From positions 1 to 38,439 of the forward strand of contig JAGAKX010000028.1 of the NCBI GenBank assembly GCA_017625435.1: a DNA stretch of 38,439 nucleotides. The letters are read 5' to 3'. The first letter of the stretch is position 1; each line of letters starts with the position of its first letter. The stretch is from Clostridia bacterium. Its GTDB lineage: Bacteria; Bacillota; Clostridia; Oscillospirales; Acutalibacteraceae. Below, piece after piece: positions 22,428-30,864 of the stretch. The notes beneath the pieces are model-generated. The model was not told the DNA's origin. It did no database searches and was given only the letters and a program-made list of their open reading frames with translations. The position numbers were made by a program, and so were the translations under genes.

Positions 22428-23158
22428 TTAAAATAGAAGGACTTACTAAAAAATACGGCACGAAGCCGGCTCTTAATAACGTTTCTCTGGAGCTTCCCCG
22501 CGGAGAGATTGTGGGACTTTTCGGTGAAAACGGAGCAGGAAAAACTACGCTTATGAAAAGCATTTTCGGTTTTATCCCTCATAAGGGCACAATTACCCTT
22601 GACGGAGAGAAGATAACTCACAAAAATATTGAAAAGCTCTCCTTTGCCACCTGCGAGCACTCATTTTTCCCGGCTTTAACACCCTCTGCTCACCTTGATT
22701 TTTACAAGGAGCATTTCCCCTCTTTCAATGAAAAGAGATATACGGGACTTATGGAGTTTTTTGAGCTTCCCAAAAACAGACCTCTTCGCACATTTTCCGC
22801 AGGTCAGAAAAATCAGTTTGAGGTAATTCTTGCCCTTTCTCAGGGAGCTGATTACATCTTTATGGATGAGCCCTTTGCAGGAAACGACGTTTTCAACCGT
22901 GAGGATTTTTACAAGGTGCTTTCGGGTATACTTAACGATAATGAAACCGTTATTCTTTCAACACATCTTATTGAAGAGGTGTCGGACTTTATAGGCCGTG
23001 CAATTCTTATCCGTGAGGGTGAAATTATCGGCGACAAAACTGCAGAGGCTCTTGAGAATGAAGGCAAAACTCTTATGAGCTATATTAAGGAAACATATCA
23101 TTACCGCCCCGACAGAGTAGGAAAGGCACTTTCTGACATTATGGGTGAGGAGGTGTGA
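22424..23158 (+). CDS. ABC transporter ATP-binding protein
   Basis: 244 residues, a single nucleotide-binding domain. Walker A is G-E-N-G-A-G-K-T-T, the Q-loop region is shortened, the signature is F-S-A-G-Q-K-N-Q, Walker B is Y-I-F-M-D-E-P-F, and the switch His is in S-T-H-L-I-E-E-V. Length and C-terminus fit the YtrB/CcmA-like group. ATG 22424 is chosen because GGAGGGATTTATT precedes it and it overlaps the previous stop. With the two membrane proteins it forms an exporter-like complex under YtrA-type control. Confidence 0.93.
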   Translation: MIKIEGLTKKYGTKPALNNVSLELPRGEIVGLFGENGAGKTTLMKSIFGFIPHKGTITLDGEKITHKNIEKLSFATCEHSFFPALTPSAHLDFYKEHFPSFNEKRYTGLMEFFELPKNRPLRTFSAGQKNQFEVILALSQGADYIFMDEPFAGNDVFNREDFYKVLSGILNDNETVILSTHLIEEVSDFIGRAILIREGEIIGDKTAEALENEGKTLMSYIKETYHYRPDRVGKALSDIMGEEV

Positions 23159-23160
23159 CT

Positions 23161-24564
23161 ATGAAGAGAGTTTTATGCTTTCTTTTGGTTCTTGTGCTTC
23201 TCGGAGCTTCTCTCATTTCTTTTACGGGTTATTCCCTTATTAAGGAAAGCGATAATGTTACATTTACTCCCGTTGATGAATGGGGCGACAGAAGATATCT
23301 TGAAGGTATAACTGCCGAAATGGACTTCAGCTATCACGAGGAGATTTTCTGGGATGTTGAGTTCACTCCCTTCAAGGAAACAAAAACGGAGTATGATTAC
23401 GTCACATTTTACAGTCTTTCCCGTAAAGTCAATCCCTTTTACGGGATATCCACACCTTCCCTTGGTATTGTTCAGCTTAAAAATGACAACCCCGAGCTTA
23501 ACCGTTTTGTGGACGAGCTGAAGGCTGAAGTAACAAGGACAGGTGAAAAGGCAGGCACGCAAGTCAGGTTCTGTGATTATTTTGAGTATTATCCCGTAAC
23601 GGTAAATATAGCTCTTCCGGGTATTCACATCGGCTGGGAGCATGGCTTCGGTGCGGACGAAAAGGGTAAATATTCATTTGAGGGCATATCCCCCTTAAGA
23701 GGTCAGGGTGTTATTAATGCACTCAATGAATTTTTAAGAATTCCCGTCAAGGAAAGCGATGTCCGTGAAATAACAGTTTTCCCGAATGAGTACGGCAATT
23801 TTTCATATCAGTCAAGCCAAGGAAACAGCTTTGATTTTTGGTTTAATTTTGTACGGACGGAAAACGATATTTATTTCACCTTTGAAAATGAAATAAATGC
23901 CGGTCACGAGAATAAAAGGGAGCTTGTTGATACTTCTCATATTCCCGGTGGCTACGGCTTATATTCTCTGCCTTACACGGAAGACGATATAAAATATGAG
24001 GAGCTCAGAACAGTTTATTCTATCCCCTCGGATGCTACGGCAGAAAGCCTTTCTGTTGACGAAGCAAGGAAAGAGATTTATCTCGGTCTTCACGAAAATG
24101 AAAAGTTCATTCTTCATATTATTGATATGGATACAATGACAGACAAGACGGCAATTGAGCTTTTTGATTTCACCTTCGCGGATTTTATCCGTGTTTCGCA
24201 GAATGAGGATTTCTTCATGTTTATTAAAAATGACGGTGATTTCAATGTTGTTGCAATAAATGAAGACGGAATATACGAATCCGCTCTCACAGGCACAATG
24301 CCCCCTGAAACAATAGCCGACAGAGATTATTTCTCCTACAGAAGTGAGTTCGGCTTTGACGGAGAAAGACTTGCGGTGTGGGTCATTGAGGAGCCCGGCT
24401 CGGAAGAAATAAGGCTTCTTTCCCTTCAGCCCGATGTTATGGTATTCACAAAGGACGGTCTTCAGTATTACTGTAAGTGGCTTTGCTCTCTCGGAGACCC
24501 TATAGGCGGGGCTATCAGATGGGATTCCGTAAGTGTTATCGATTGGAGAATTACATTTCAATAA
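23161..24564 (+). CDS. Membrane-anchored extracellular protein of the ytr-like operon
   Basis: 467 residues. An N-terminal hydrophobic segment (about 4-25) is followed by a large acidic, aromatic-rich extracellular region with no membrane segment. Repeated strand-like blocks such as E-K-F-I-L-H-I-I-D-M-D-T-M-T in the second half suggest beta-propeller-like repeats. GAGGAGG ends 7 bases before ATG 23161; an in-frame GTG at 23155 is too close. Last gene of the operon, two bases after the ATPase stop. I do not recognise the family; the position suggests a sensor or substrate-facing subunit. Confidence 0.65.
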   Translation: MKRVLCFLLVLVLLGASLISFTGYSLIKESDNVTFTPVDEWGDRRYLEGITAEMDFSYHEEIFWDVEFTPFKETKTEYDYVTFYSLSRKVNPFYGISTPSLGIVQLKNDNPELNRFVDELKAEVTRTGEKAGTQVRFCDYFEYYPVTVNIALPGIHIGWEHGFGADEKGKYSFEGISPLRGQGVINALNEFLRIPVKESDVREITVFPNEYGNFSYQSSQGNSFDFWFNFVRTENDIYFTFENEINAGHENKRELVDTSHIPGGYGLYSLPYTEDDIKYEELRTVYSIPSDATAESLSVDEARKEIYLGLHENEKFILHIIDMDTMTDKTAIELFDFTFADFIRVSQNEDFFMFIKNDGDFNVVAINEDGIYESALTGTMPPETIADRDYFSYRSEFGFDGERLAVWVIEEPGSEEIRLLSLQPDVMVFTKDGLQYYCKWLCSLGDPIGGAIRWDSVSVIDWRITFQ

Positions 24565-24649
24565 AAATAACGGAGAGCATTTTTGCTGACGCCACATAAG
24601 GCAGTAATTTTAAAATACTAACTTATGGGCATTGCAAGGAAAGAAAATC

Positions 24650-24677
24650 AGAGAGAAGTTTCGGCTTCTCTCTTTTT
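24650..24677 (+). terminator. Terminator of the ytr-like operon
   Basis: A 9-bp stem AGAGAGAAG / CTTCTCTCT with loop TTTCGG and a T-run, 85 bases after the last stop. The sequence between has no other feature. Confidence 0.85.
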
Positions 24678-24692
24678 CTTATATTTGCACAT

Positions 24693-24732
24693 TCGACAAA
24701 TCCTTCTTTAATTTGTACAATGTAAGTACAAA
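24693..24732 (+). promoter_or_regulatory. tnpV promoter with palindromic operator
   Basis: TCGACA (24693-24698), 17-bp spacer, TACAAT (24716-24721). A perfect palindrome TTTGTAC-N7-GTACAAA (24712-24732) covers the -10 box and start point, a likely repressor site. Confidence 0.65.
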
Positions 24733-24751
24733 ATTTAAAGGAGGACTCTTT

Positions 24752-25117
24752 ATGACAAACAAAAATTCTATCAGTTATCGCCGTGTTAGAGATTATAACA
24801 TCCCCAATTTTGTATTACCGCCTGAAGAAGCAAATATTAGACTCGGTAAATGGGGTATGTTGCATAAGGATTACTTGCTTAACCACAAGAAGGTGTTATT
24901 TGCTACGCTACTTACCCAAGGTAAACTTTATCAGCATTGTTCAGAAGTAGAAACTCAGGCACAAGATATGTTTGATTCTCTTGTGGAACAGATGAAAGCG
25001 ACTGAGGGTGTTACCGAGCAACTGAAAGAGGAAAATCAGTTGGAGTGGGTATGCCGTATGCAAAATATTGAAGCAAGAGCAAGGGAAATTATCTGCAATG
25101 ACTTAATTAACACGTAA
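24752..25117 (+). CDS. tnpV: TnpV family transposon-encoded protein
   Basis: A 121-residue protein matching the TnpV pattern: D-Y-N-I-P-N-F-V-L-P-P-E-E, then L-G-K-W-G-M-L-H-K-D-Y-L, L-L-T-Q-G-K-L-Y-Q-H-C, Q-A-Q-D-M-F and E-G-V-T-E-Q-L-K-E-E-N. TnpV is cargo of Tn4451-like and other clostridial mobilizable transposons; its biochemical role is unknown. AAAGGAGGA precedes ATG 24752. No recombinase, relaxase or second transposon gene adjoins it, so it is a stranded remnant or an independently kept gene with its own promoter and operator. Confidence 0.85.
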   Translation: MTNKNSISYRRVRDYNIPNFVLPPEEANIRLGKWGMLHKDYLLNHKKVLFATLLTQGKLYQHCSEVETQAQDMFDSLVEQMKATEGVTEQLKEENQLEWVCRMQNIEARAREIICNDLINT

Positions 25118-25131
25118 AAATTAATCTAAAC

Positions 25132-25170
25132 AACAACTCCGAGTAGATTTTTGGTCTACTCGGAGTTGTT
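25132..25170. terminator. Long perfect hairpin after tnpV
   Basis: A 16-bp perfect stem (25132-25147 with 25155-25170), loop of 7, and no strong T-run. It probably ends tnpV transcription and also faces the convergent anti-sigma gene. Confidence 0.65.
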
Positions 25171-25248
25171 GCTATATATAATTATTGAAAATTAAGATGA
25201 TGAGAGTATGATTTCCGCAGTGGCACACCTACCGCACTTTCGAATTTT

Positions 25249-25947
25249 TTATTCTTCTCTAAGGGATTCACCAACCTTAATAATTTCCTCTCTGTCAAGT
25301 TGGCCGTAAACCGTAACTGTTATCTTGTTTCCCGTGATAATTAGAGTAGAATAAGGCTTTCCTTCATTTTCACCCGAAATAAGATATGCAGCTCTTCCTG
25401 AGATGAGGATTTCTTCAACATTGTTTTTATCTTTATCGGTATGAACTGCAAGTCCGTCGTTGAGGGAAACATAAATATCATAGGTAAGATTTTCTTCTGC
25501 GTTTTCATATCTGTATCCGACAGCTTCGTATTCATCATATTTTTCTTTTAAAGTGAAGCCTTGGGGAATATATTCAGCGGTTATACTTTCGTAATTGCTG
25601 AAATCAATAGAAGTTTCATCGCTTGAAATAAAATAGAATTTAATGTGTGTTTCGTAAAACTCCATTACCGCATTTCTAAAATCTGCTCTTGCTTCAGGAT
25701 TTATCATAGCAAGTGAAAAAGCACCTATGCAAAGGGTGAAAATTATAACAGCTGCTTTTGTAAGTGCGTTTCTAAAAAAGGTAACACTTTTTTCTTTTTT
25801 ATCAAAGGAAACGATGAGATTATCCATCTTCCTTTCAAAGCCGGTGCTGAATTCATGCCTTATTTCACTGCTATCGGGTATAGCAGAAATTTCAAGTTTT
25901 TTTACTTTCATTAAAGCCGAAGCTAATATAGCATCACTTATTTCCAT
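25249..25947 (-). CDS. Anti-sigma factor, membrane protein with DUF4367-like domain
   Basis: 232 residues: a cytoplasmic N-terminus (about 1-62) with a sigma-binding-like helical pattern, one membrane helix (about 63-83, A-V-I-I-F-T-L-C-I-G-A-F-S-L-A-M) and an extracellular part containing Y-I-P-Q-G-F-T-L and Y-V-S-L-N-D-G ... I-L-I-S-G-R-A-A-Y-L-I, the DUF4367 pattern. It overlaps the sigma gene by 14 bases. It should hold the sigma factor inactive until an envelope signal; the signal is unknown. GGAG precedes ATG 25947. Confidence 0.85.
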   Translation of the reverse strand: MEISDAILASALMKVKKLEISAIPDSSEIRHEFSTGFERKMDNLIVSFDKKEKSVTFFRNALTKAAVIIFTLCIGAFSLAMINPEARADFRNAVMEFYETHIKFYFISSDETSIDFSNYESITAEYIPQGFTLKEKYDEYEAVGYRYENAEENLTYDIYVSLNDGLAVHTDKDKNNVEEILISGRAAYLISGENEGKPYSTLIITGNKITVTVYGQLDREEIIKVGESLREE

Positions 25948-26488
25948 TACCTTTTGCTCCTTTCATAAGTTCTTCTTTCAGAATCATTCTGCCACGGCGA
26001 ACCTGTTGATGGATTGTCCCCGGCTTTCTTCCTAAAAGCTCAGCAATTTCTTTTTCGGACATCTGCTCAACTATAAGAAGGTACAGAACATCTCTGTAAA
26101 CGGTGGGCATGGCTGCAAGAGTTTTTACTATAAAATCCTCTGTTTCGATTGCTTTGTAAAAAGAACTGCTTTTTTTATCACTGACATCATAAAGCTCGTC
26201 AATATTCACTTCATTTAGACCTTTTCTTTTCCTCAATATATCTATTGCGCAGTTTTTTGAGGCAGTAACAACATACGAAAGAGTTTTGGAAGATTCAGCA
26301 TCTCCGATTCTTTTGATATTTTTTGCTATACCTAAAAAGGCATTATGTACTGCATCCTCTGCAAGATAACTGTCGGACAGAACTGAATTTGCCACATACC
26401 ACATTTTCTTTTTATATAGGGCATAGATTTTCTCGAACTTTGCTTTGTCATCATCTTCTTCTATGAGAAGAGTGTAAAAAAGTAACAT
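25934..26488 (-). CDS. ECF-type RNA polymerase sigma factor
   Basis: 184 residues with region 2 (Y-K-K-K-M-W-Y-V-A-N-S-V-L-S-D-S-Y-L-A-E-D-A-V-H-N-A-F, divided here by families as 2.1-2.4) and region 4 (M-P-T-V-Y-R-D-V-L-Y-L ... M-S-E-K-E-I-A-E-L-L-G-R-K-P-G-T-I-H-Q-Q-V-R-R-G-R). The linker between them is acidic and Ser-rich. Coupled with the overlapping anti-sigma gene. The start is taken as ATG 26488 with AGGAGC upstream. It is divergent from the BspA-like surface protein gene at 26739, which could be a target. Confidence 0.92.
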   Translation of the reverse strand: MLLFYTLLIEEDDDKAKFEKIYALYKKKMWYVANSVLSDSYLAEDAVHNAFLGIAKNIKRIGDAESSKTLSYVVTASKNCAIDILRKRKGLNEVNIDELYDVSDKKSSSFYKAIETEDFIVKTLAAMPTVYRDVLYLLIVEQMSEKEIAELLGRKPGTIHQQVRRGRMILKEELMKGAKGNGNK

Positions 26489-26546
26489 ATATTTGCTCCT
26501 GATTGTGATTTTTAGACGTTCATAATATTAAACGAAAAATTTTTAT

Positions 26547-26575
26547 AAAAACTTACATTTTTTTGTAAGTTTTTT
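26547..26575. other. Hairpin with T-runs on both strands in the sigma gene leader
   Basis: A 10-bp stem AAAAACTTAC / GTAAGTTTTT (26547-26556, 26565-26574). It lies between the sigma gene and its probable promoter, so it may act as an attenuator or as a bidirectional terminator. Confidence 0.55.
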
Positions 26576-26622
26576 GTTTCTATGACCGTTAATAGTTATG
26601 AGAAGCCTCGGACGTTCAACTT

Positions 26623-26651
26623 ATTATAGCATATATTTGCTTGATTTTTAA
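26623..26651 (-). promoter_or_regulatory. Probable promoter of the sigma/anti-sigma operon
   Basis: On the minus strand TTAAAA (26646-26651), 17-bp spacer, TATAAT (26623-26628). The octamer GACGTTCA occurs at 26515-26522 and again at 26611-26618 next to the start point; its complement TGAACGTC resembles an ECF -35 element. Confidence 0.5.
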
Positions 26652-26679
26652 GATGCTACTCTTATTTCTTGCGAAAGGA

Positions 26680-26708
26680 TGGACTTGATTTATTATGGAT
26701 GATATACT
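26680..26708 (+). promoter_or_regulatory. Probable promoter of the BspA-like gene
   Basis: TGGACT (26680-26685), 17-bp spacer, TATACT (26703-26708), 30 bases before ATG 26739. The -35 box is weak. Confidence 0.45.
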
Positions 26709-26738
26709 TTTAAATAATAATAAAAAGGGGCGATACCT

Positions 26739-29324
26739 ATGATTAAGACAAAAAGAATATTGAGCATAATTTTGGTTATGCTTATGCTTTTTTCATCTTT
26801 ACCTTTGATTGTATTTGCTGAAGAGACAATTATTGATGAAACTGTTTATATAGATGAATCGGAAGCTTACATAACTAACAACAGTGCTGCGGGTGCAGAT
26901 GTAGTATACGAAAAAGGAAAAACTTATACTATAAACGGTGTTGACTACTTTATTGAGGAAAACGGTAATGTAACCGTAAAAGGACCTGCATTAAAGGGTG
27001 TCCCCGAAAGAATTGAGATTCTCTCAAAGCTTGGTGATTATACGGTAACCTCAATCGGATACGGAGCATTTTATAACTGTAAAACTGTTAAAGAAGCCGT
27101 AATTCCGGAAACAGTAACATTAATTGACAGCTTGGCATTTAAAAAATCAGGACTGACCTACATAGAAATCAAAGGCAAGAATGTGGATATAAGCACAAAT
27201 TTTAGAGATACTCCTTTGTGGAGCGATAATATTGCGAACGATATGAATATGCTTGTTGTATCCGGTTATGCAGTTGATGCGTTCTCTCGTGGTGAGATTG
27301 TTCTTGGAGAGGATATTGTAGGTATAAGCAAGGATTGCTTCAGATACGGTAGCGGTGCCGTTACCAAAATAACAATATTAAATCCCGATTGCCATATTTT
27401 CGATGCTGACGGGGCTTTACCTCCCAATGCAATAGTTTATGGCTATAAAGATTCAACAGCTCAGCAGTATGCACTTAACCACGGCTACAGATTTTCAACG
27501 CTTTGTAATTGCGATGATACAGTTCTTATTCCCGCTTCCTCTTCCTATTGCGACGGCACGGTCGGTTACGCTGAAGGCTATTGGTGTGATAACTGCAGGG
27601 TTTATGTTTCAGGCGGTTTGATTGACACAAGCTTTGAGCATAAAGATTCCGACGGGGACAACATCTGTGATTTGTGTGAAAATGGTACAGATACTGAAAT
27701 TTTAAATGCCGGTAAATGCGGTGATGAAGTTGTATGGACTTTAAGTGATGACGGTATTCTTCGTATAACCGGTACAGGTAGTGTATATTCATATTCCGCA
27801 ACGAACAGAGAGCCCTGGTACAACCAAAGAAATGAAATCAAGGCTTTTATTTCCGATAAGGGTATAGAACTTTACGGCTTAACATTTAGAGAGTATCAGA
27901 ATCTTGAAACAGCAGAAATGGCAGAGGCTTTATCTGTACCGAAATCCTTCAGGGATTGTACTGCCCTTAAAAGTGTTAAGTTCCCACTCTATGCTCGTAT
28001 AATTCATGATGATTGTTTCAGAAACTGCACTTCTCTTGAAAGTGTTTTTATTCCGAAAAATATAATTGAGATAGACAATTATGCTTTTCTAAATTGCACA
28101 AATCTTAAGGATATAGATTTTGAAACGGGTTATCTTTCTCTTCAGAGTGATGCTTTTTACGGTACAGCAGCCTACAATAATCCCGATAATATTAAGGATG
28201 GTTTTCTTTATATTGATAACTGTCTTATAGCTGAAATTACACCGGGTACAGAAACTCTTACTATCGCTGAAGAAATTACAAGTATAGCATCAGGCTGGGA
28301 AGATTATGCTTATTCAAAAGTAACGGAGATAGTGGTTTATAATTATAACTGTGCCTTCCCTGATGATACCGGTGCTCTTCCCGGAGGTGCACACTTTAAG
28401 GGTTATGTAGGCTCAACAGCTTGGTTTTACAGTAAAAAGGATTTTGTCGAACTCGAGCCTCATACTCACACAGAAATAATTGATATTCCTGCCGTAGCAC
28501 CTACTGCTACTGAGCCCGGTTATACTCACGTCAGTCATTGTGCCGTGTGTGGTGAGACTGTGACTAAGCGTGAGCTTGTTTCCCCTATAGAGTATAACAT
28601 TACTGTTGACGAGGATACTACTACGGCACAGAAACTTGATACAGCAACGGGTGAAAACGATGGTGCGGATATAATTATTACATTTGCGGTTCGTCACGAT
28701 GTTTGCACAAGTAATATGAAAGAAACCGTTATTTATAAGGTCGGAGAAGTAAAACTTTCAAAAAACGAATTCACCTATAACGGCAAGGTTCAGAAGCCTA
28801 CTGTTATTGCAAAAGACAGTAAGGGTGTGACTTTAGTTAAAGATAGGGATTATAAGGTTACATATTCTGCTAATTCAAAATATTGCGGAGAATACAGTGT
28901 CAGAGTTGATTATATCGGTAATTATGCAGGCGGAAAGACTCTTTATTATGAGATTGTTATTGAAGCGATTTTCCCGACGATATCTTCTTCAACTACAGAA
29001 AGCATCACTTTGAGTTGGGAACAAGGACACTCTGACCTTGTTTATCGTGTATACTCTGTAGACCGTAATGGAACTCTGAGCAAAATTGATGATACAAAAA
29101 ACGGCAGTTACGAAGTGTCTTCACTTGAAGCCGGTGCCGAATACCAGTTCTTTGTCCGTGCTTATGTGAAAGATGGCAATGGGAAAGTTTATTGGGGAAA
29201 TGAAGGCGATACCATTTCTTGTGCTACAAAGGCCGATAATACAAATAATAATATGATTAGTTTCTTGAAAATTTTTATTGAAAGGTTCAAGTATATTCTT
29301 CAAATTCTACTAATGTTAAAATAA
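26739..29324 (+). CDS. Secreted BspA-like leucine-rich repeat surface protein
   Basis: 861 residues. Signal peptide 1-28 ending V-F-A-E. Two sets of BspA/LRR_5 repeats (about 95-150 and 385-475: I-G-Y-G-A-F-Y-N-C-K-T-V-K, F-R-N-C-T-S-L-E-S-V-F-I-P, Y-A-F-L-N-C-T-N-L-K-D-I). Each set has a Cys/His segment after or near it (C-N-C-D-D ... and H-T-H-T-E ... C-A-V-C-G-E-T near 575-610), like the repeats of the beta-helix enzyme at 17876. Then an Ig-like strand region (K-V-T-Y-S-A-N-S-K-Y-C-G) and a fibronectin III-like domain (about 747-838). The C-terminal 20 residues are hydrophobic, a possible membrane anchor without an LPXTG motif. Probably an adhesion or sensing protein at the surface. Confidence 0.88.
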   Translation: MIKTKRILSIILVMLMLFSSLPLIVFAEETIIDETVYIDESEAYITNNSAAGADVVYEKGKTYTINGVDYFIEENGNVTVKGPALKGVPERIEILSKLGDYTVTSIGYGAFYNCKTVKEAVIPETVTLIDSLAFKKSGLTYIEIKGKNVDISTNFRDTPLWSDNIANDMNMLVVSGYAVDAFSRGEIVLGEDIVGISKDCFRYGSGAVTKITILNPDCHIFDADGALPPNAIVYGYKDSTAQQYALNHGYRFSTLCNCDDTVLIPASSSYCDGTVGYAEGYWCDNCRVYVSGGLIDTSFEHKDSDGDNICDLCENGTDTEILNAGKCGDEVVWTLSDDGILRITGTGSVYSYSATNREPWYNQRNEIKAFISDKGIELYGLTFREYQNLETAEMAEALSVPKSFRDCTALKSVKFPLYARIIHDDCFRNCTSLESVFIPKNIIEIDNYAFLNCTNLKDIDFETGYLSLQSDAFYGTAAYNNPDNIKDGFLYIDNCLIAEITPGTETLTIAEEITSIASGWEDYAYSKVTEIVVYNYNCAFPDDTGALPGGAHFKGYVGSTAWFYSKKDFVELEPHTHTEIIDIPAVAPTATEPGYTHVSHCAVCGETVTKRELVSPIEYNITVDEDTTTAQKLDTATGENDGADIIITFAVRHDVCTSNMKETVIYKVGEVKLSKNEFTYNGKVQKPTVIAKDSKGVTLVKDRDYKVTYSANSKYCGEYSVRVDYIGNYAGGKTLYYEIVIEAIFPTISSSTTESITLSWEQGHSDLVYRVYSVDRNGTLSKIDDTKNGSYEVSSLEAGAEYQFFVRAYVKDGNGKVYWGNEGDTISCATKADNTNNNMISFLKIFIERFKYILQILLMLK

Positions 29325-29346
29325 TACTAAAAAAGGTAATGTAAAC

Positions 29347-30762
29347 ATGAATTTTAATATATCAAAAGAAAGAATTCTAAGCGGAATGGAAACAATGAAT
29401 AGCTTTGAACTTCGTCTTACCGGTTCAAGCGGTCAGCAGAAATTTGTGGATTATCTGAAAGATGAAATTCACAAAATGGGATTTAAGACGTATAGCGACC
29501 TTTATTCATTTGACCGTTGGGAGGAAAAGCATTCTTCAATTAAAATCATAAATTCGAACGACGATGAAGAAATTGAAGTCACCTCTGCGTGGCCTTATTC
29601 GGGAGAAACTGATGAAAACGGTATTACCGAAGAAATAGTTGAGATTTTCGGTAAGCATATCAACTATCTTCCCGCAAGAGGAAAAATTGCACTTGTAAAG
29701 GTTAAAGACCTTGAAAAGGTTCCCACCGGATTTGCTTTTAATCAGCGTAATTCATACCCGAAAGGTTTGTCGCTCCCTAAAAACTATAAAGGTCCCGTTG
29801 CTGATTCATTCGTAAAGATACCTCTTATTTCTGTTGCTAAAGCAATGGGTGTTAAGGCTGTTATCTGTATATGGGAAGGCATGAGCGATGAAATGGTAAA
29901 GGGACAGTATCTTCCCTTTATTATGGATTATCAGGGCATTCCTGCCCTTTGGGTTGGTGAGGAATCAGGCGAAAAGCTCAAAAAGGCTGCAAAGGCAAAG
30001 AAGAAAATTAACCTTGTACTTACCGCTGAAAAAGAGAAAAACGCTAAAACAGAATCTTTTTATACTGTTATTGAAGGTAAAAACAAAAAGGAAGCCATTA
30101 TCATCAATACCCATACTGACGGTATAAACTGTGTTGAGGAAAATGGCCCTATTGCAATGCTTGAAATGATACGACACTTAAAGGATGCAGAACTTGACAG
30201 AACACTTATTTTTGTTTTTGCAACCGGGCATTTCAGGCTTCCTAATTTTAAGGAGCACGATATTCAGGCAACGTCAAAGTGGCTTAAAAATCACCGTGAT
30301 ATGTGGGACGGTAAAAAGGGGCATATCAAAGCTGTTGCGAGTCTTGGTGTTGAGCATCTTGGCTGCACGGAATGGAAAGATAAAGACGGAAAATATCAGT
30401 GCACAAATCCCATTGATGTTGAACTTGTATATACCGCAAACAAGGCAATGGACAAGGTTTATTATGATTCCCTTGAAGGCAGAACAATTGTCAGAACAGT
30501 AACTGTAAAAGGACACAATTTCCTTCATTTCGGTGAAGGTCAGCCTCCGAGAAATGTGGGTATTCCCGATATTTCACTTGTAACCGCTCCCGATTATCTG
30601 ACAGCAATAAACGAGACTCATCAGATGGAAAAGTTCAGCCTTGACCTTATGTGTGAGCAGATTGAAACATTCCTTAAAATGACGCTGATACTCGATAAAA
30701 TGAGTACGGATGAAATTGGTAAGCCTGAGCCTTATTCGCTTATTTTAGGTCAGATTAAGTAA
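29347..30762 (+). CDS. M28-like metallopeptidase-fold protein with altered metal site
   Basis: 471 residues, no signal peptide. The N-terminal part (R-L-T-G-S-S-G-Q-Q-K-F-V-D-Y-L) and a PA-like inserted domain (about 95-225) are as in M28 aminopeptidases. The catalytic core reads I-I-N-T-H-T-D-G (about 255), matching the first His-x-Asp, but the usual D-N-x-S-G becomes E-E-N-G-P, the catalytic E-E region becomes A-T-G-H-F near 294, and the next ligand region reads G-V-E-H-L-G near 336; a final His stands in E-T-H-Q near 424. It may use a different ligand set or be non-peptidolytic. Just 22 bases after the BspA-like gene, so likely co-transcribed. Start ATG 29347 with AAAGGTAA. Confidence 0.65.
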   Translation: MNFNISKERILSGMETMNSFELRLTGSSGQQKFVDYLKDEIHKMGFKTYSDLYSFDRWEEKHSSIKIINSNDDEEIEVTSAWPYSGETDENGITEEIVEIFGKHINYLPARGKIALVKVKDLEKVPTGFAFNQRNSYPKGLSLPKNYKGPVADSFVKIPLISVAKAMGVKAVICIWEGMSDEMVKGQYLPFIMDYQGIPALWVGEESGEKLKKAAKAKKKINLVLTAEKEKNAKTESFYTVIEGKNKKEAIIINTHTDGINCVEENGPIAMLEMIRHLKDAELDRTLIFVFATGHFRLPNFKEHDIQATSKWLKNHRDMWDGKKGHIKAVASLGVEHLGCTEWKDKDGKYQCTNPIDVELVYTANKAMDKVYYDSLEGRTIVRTVTVKGHNFLHFGEGQPPRNVGIPDISLVTAPDYLTAINETHQMEKFSLDLMCEQIETFLKMTLILDKMSTDEIGKPEPYSLILGQIK

Positions 30763-30769
30763 AATGAAT

Positions 30770-30802
30770 CCCTACTGCTGTTGTCATTTTACGGCAGTAG
30801 GG
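30770..30802 (+). terminator. Terminator after the M28-like gene
   Basis: A 9-bp perfect stem CCCTACTGC / GCAGTAGGG (30770-30778, 30794-30802) extendable by two pairs. The T-run is weak. Confidence 0.6.
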
Positions 30803-30807
30803 TTAAG

Positions 30808-30836
30808 TTGATTTTGTTGTTATGTTATTGTATAAT
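30808..30836 (+). promoter_or_regulatory. Promoter of the AT-rich membrane-gene cluster
   Basis: TTGATT (30808-30813), 17-bp spacer, TATAAT (30831-30836), 28 bases before ATG 30865. Confidence 0.8.
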
Positions 30837-30864
30837 ATTTTTATAGCATAAGGAGGGTTCGGAT

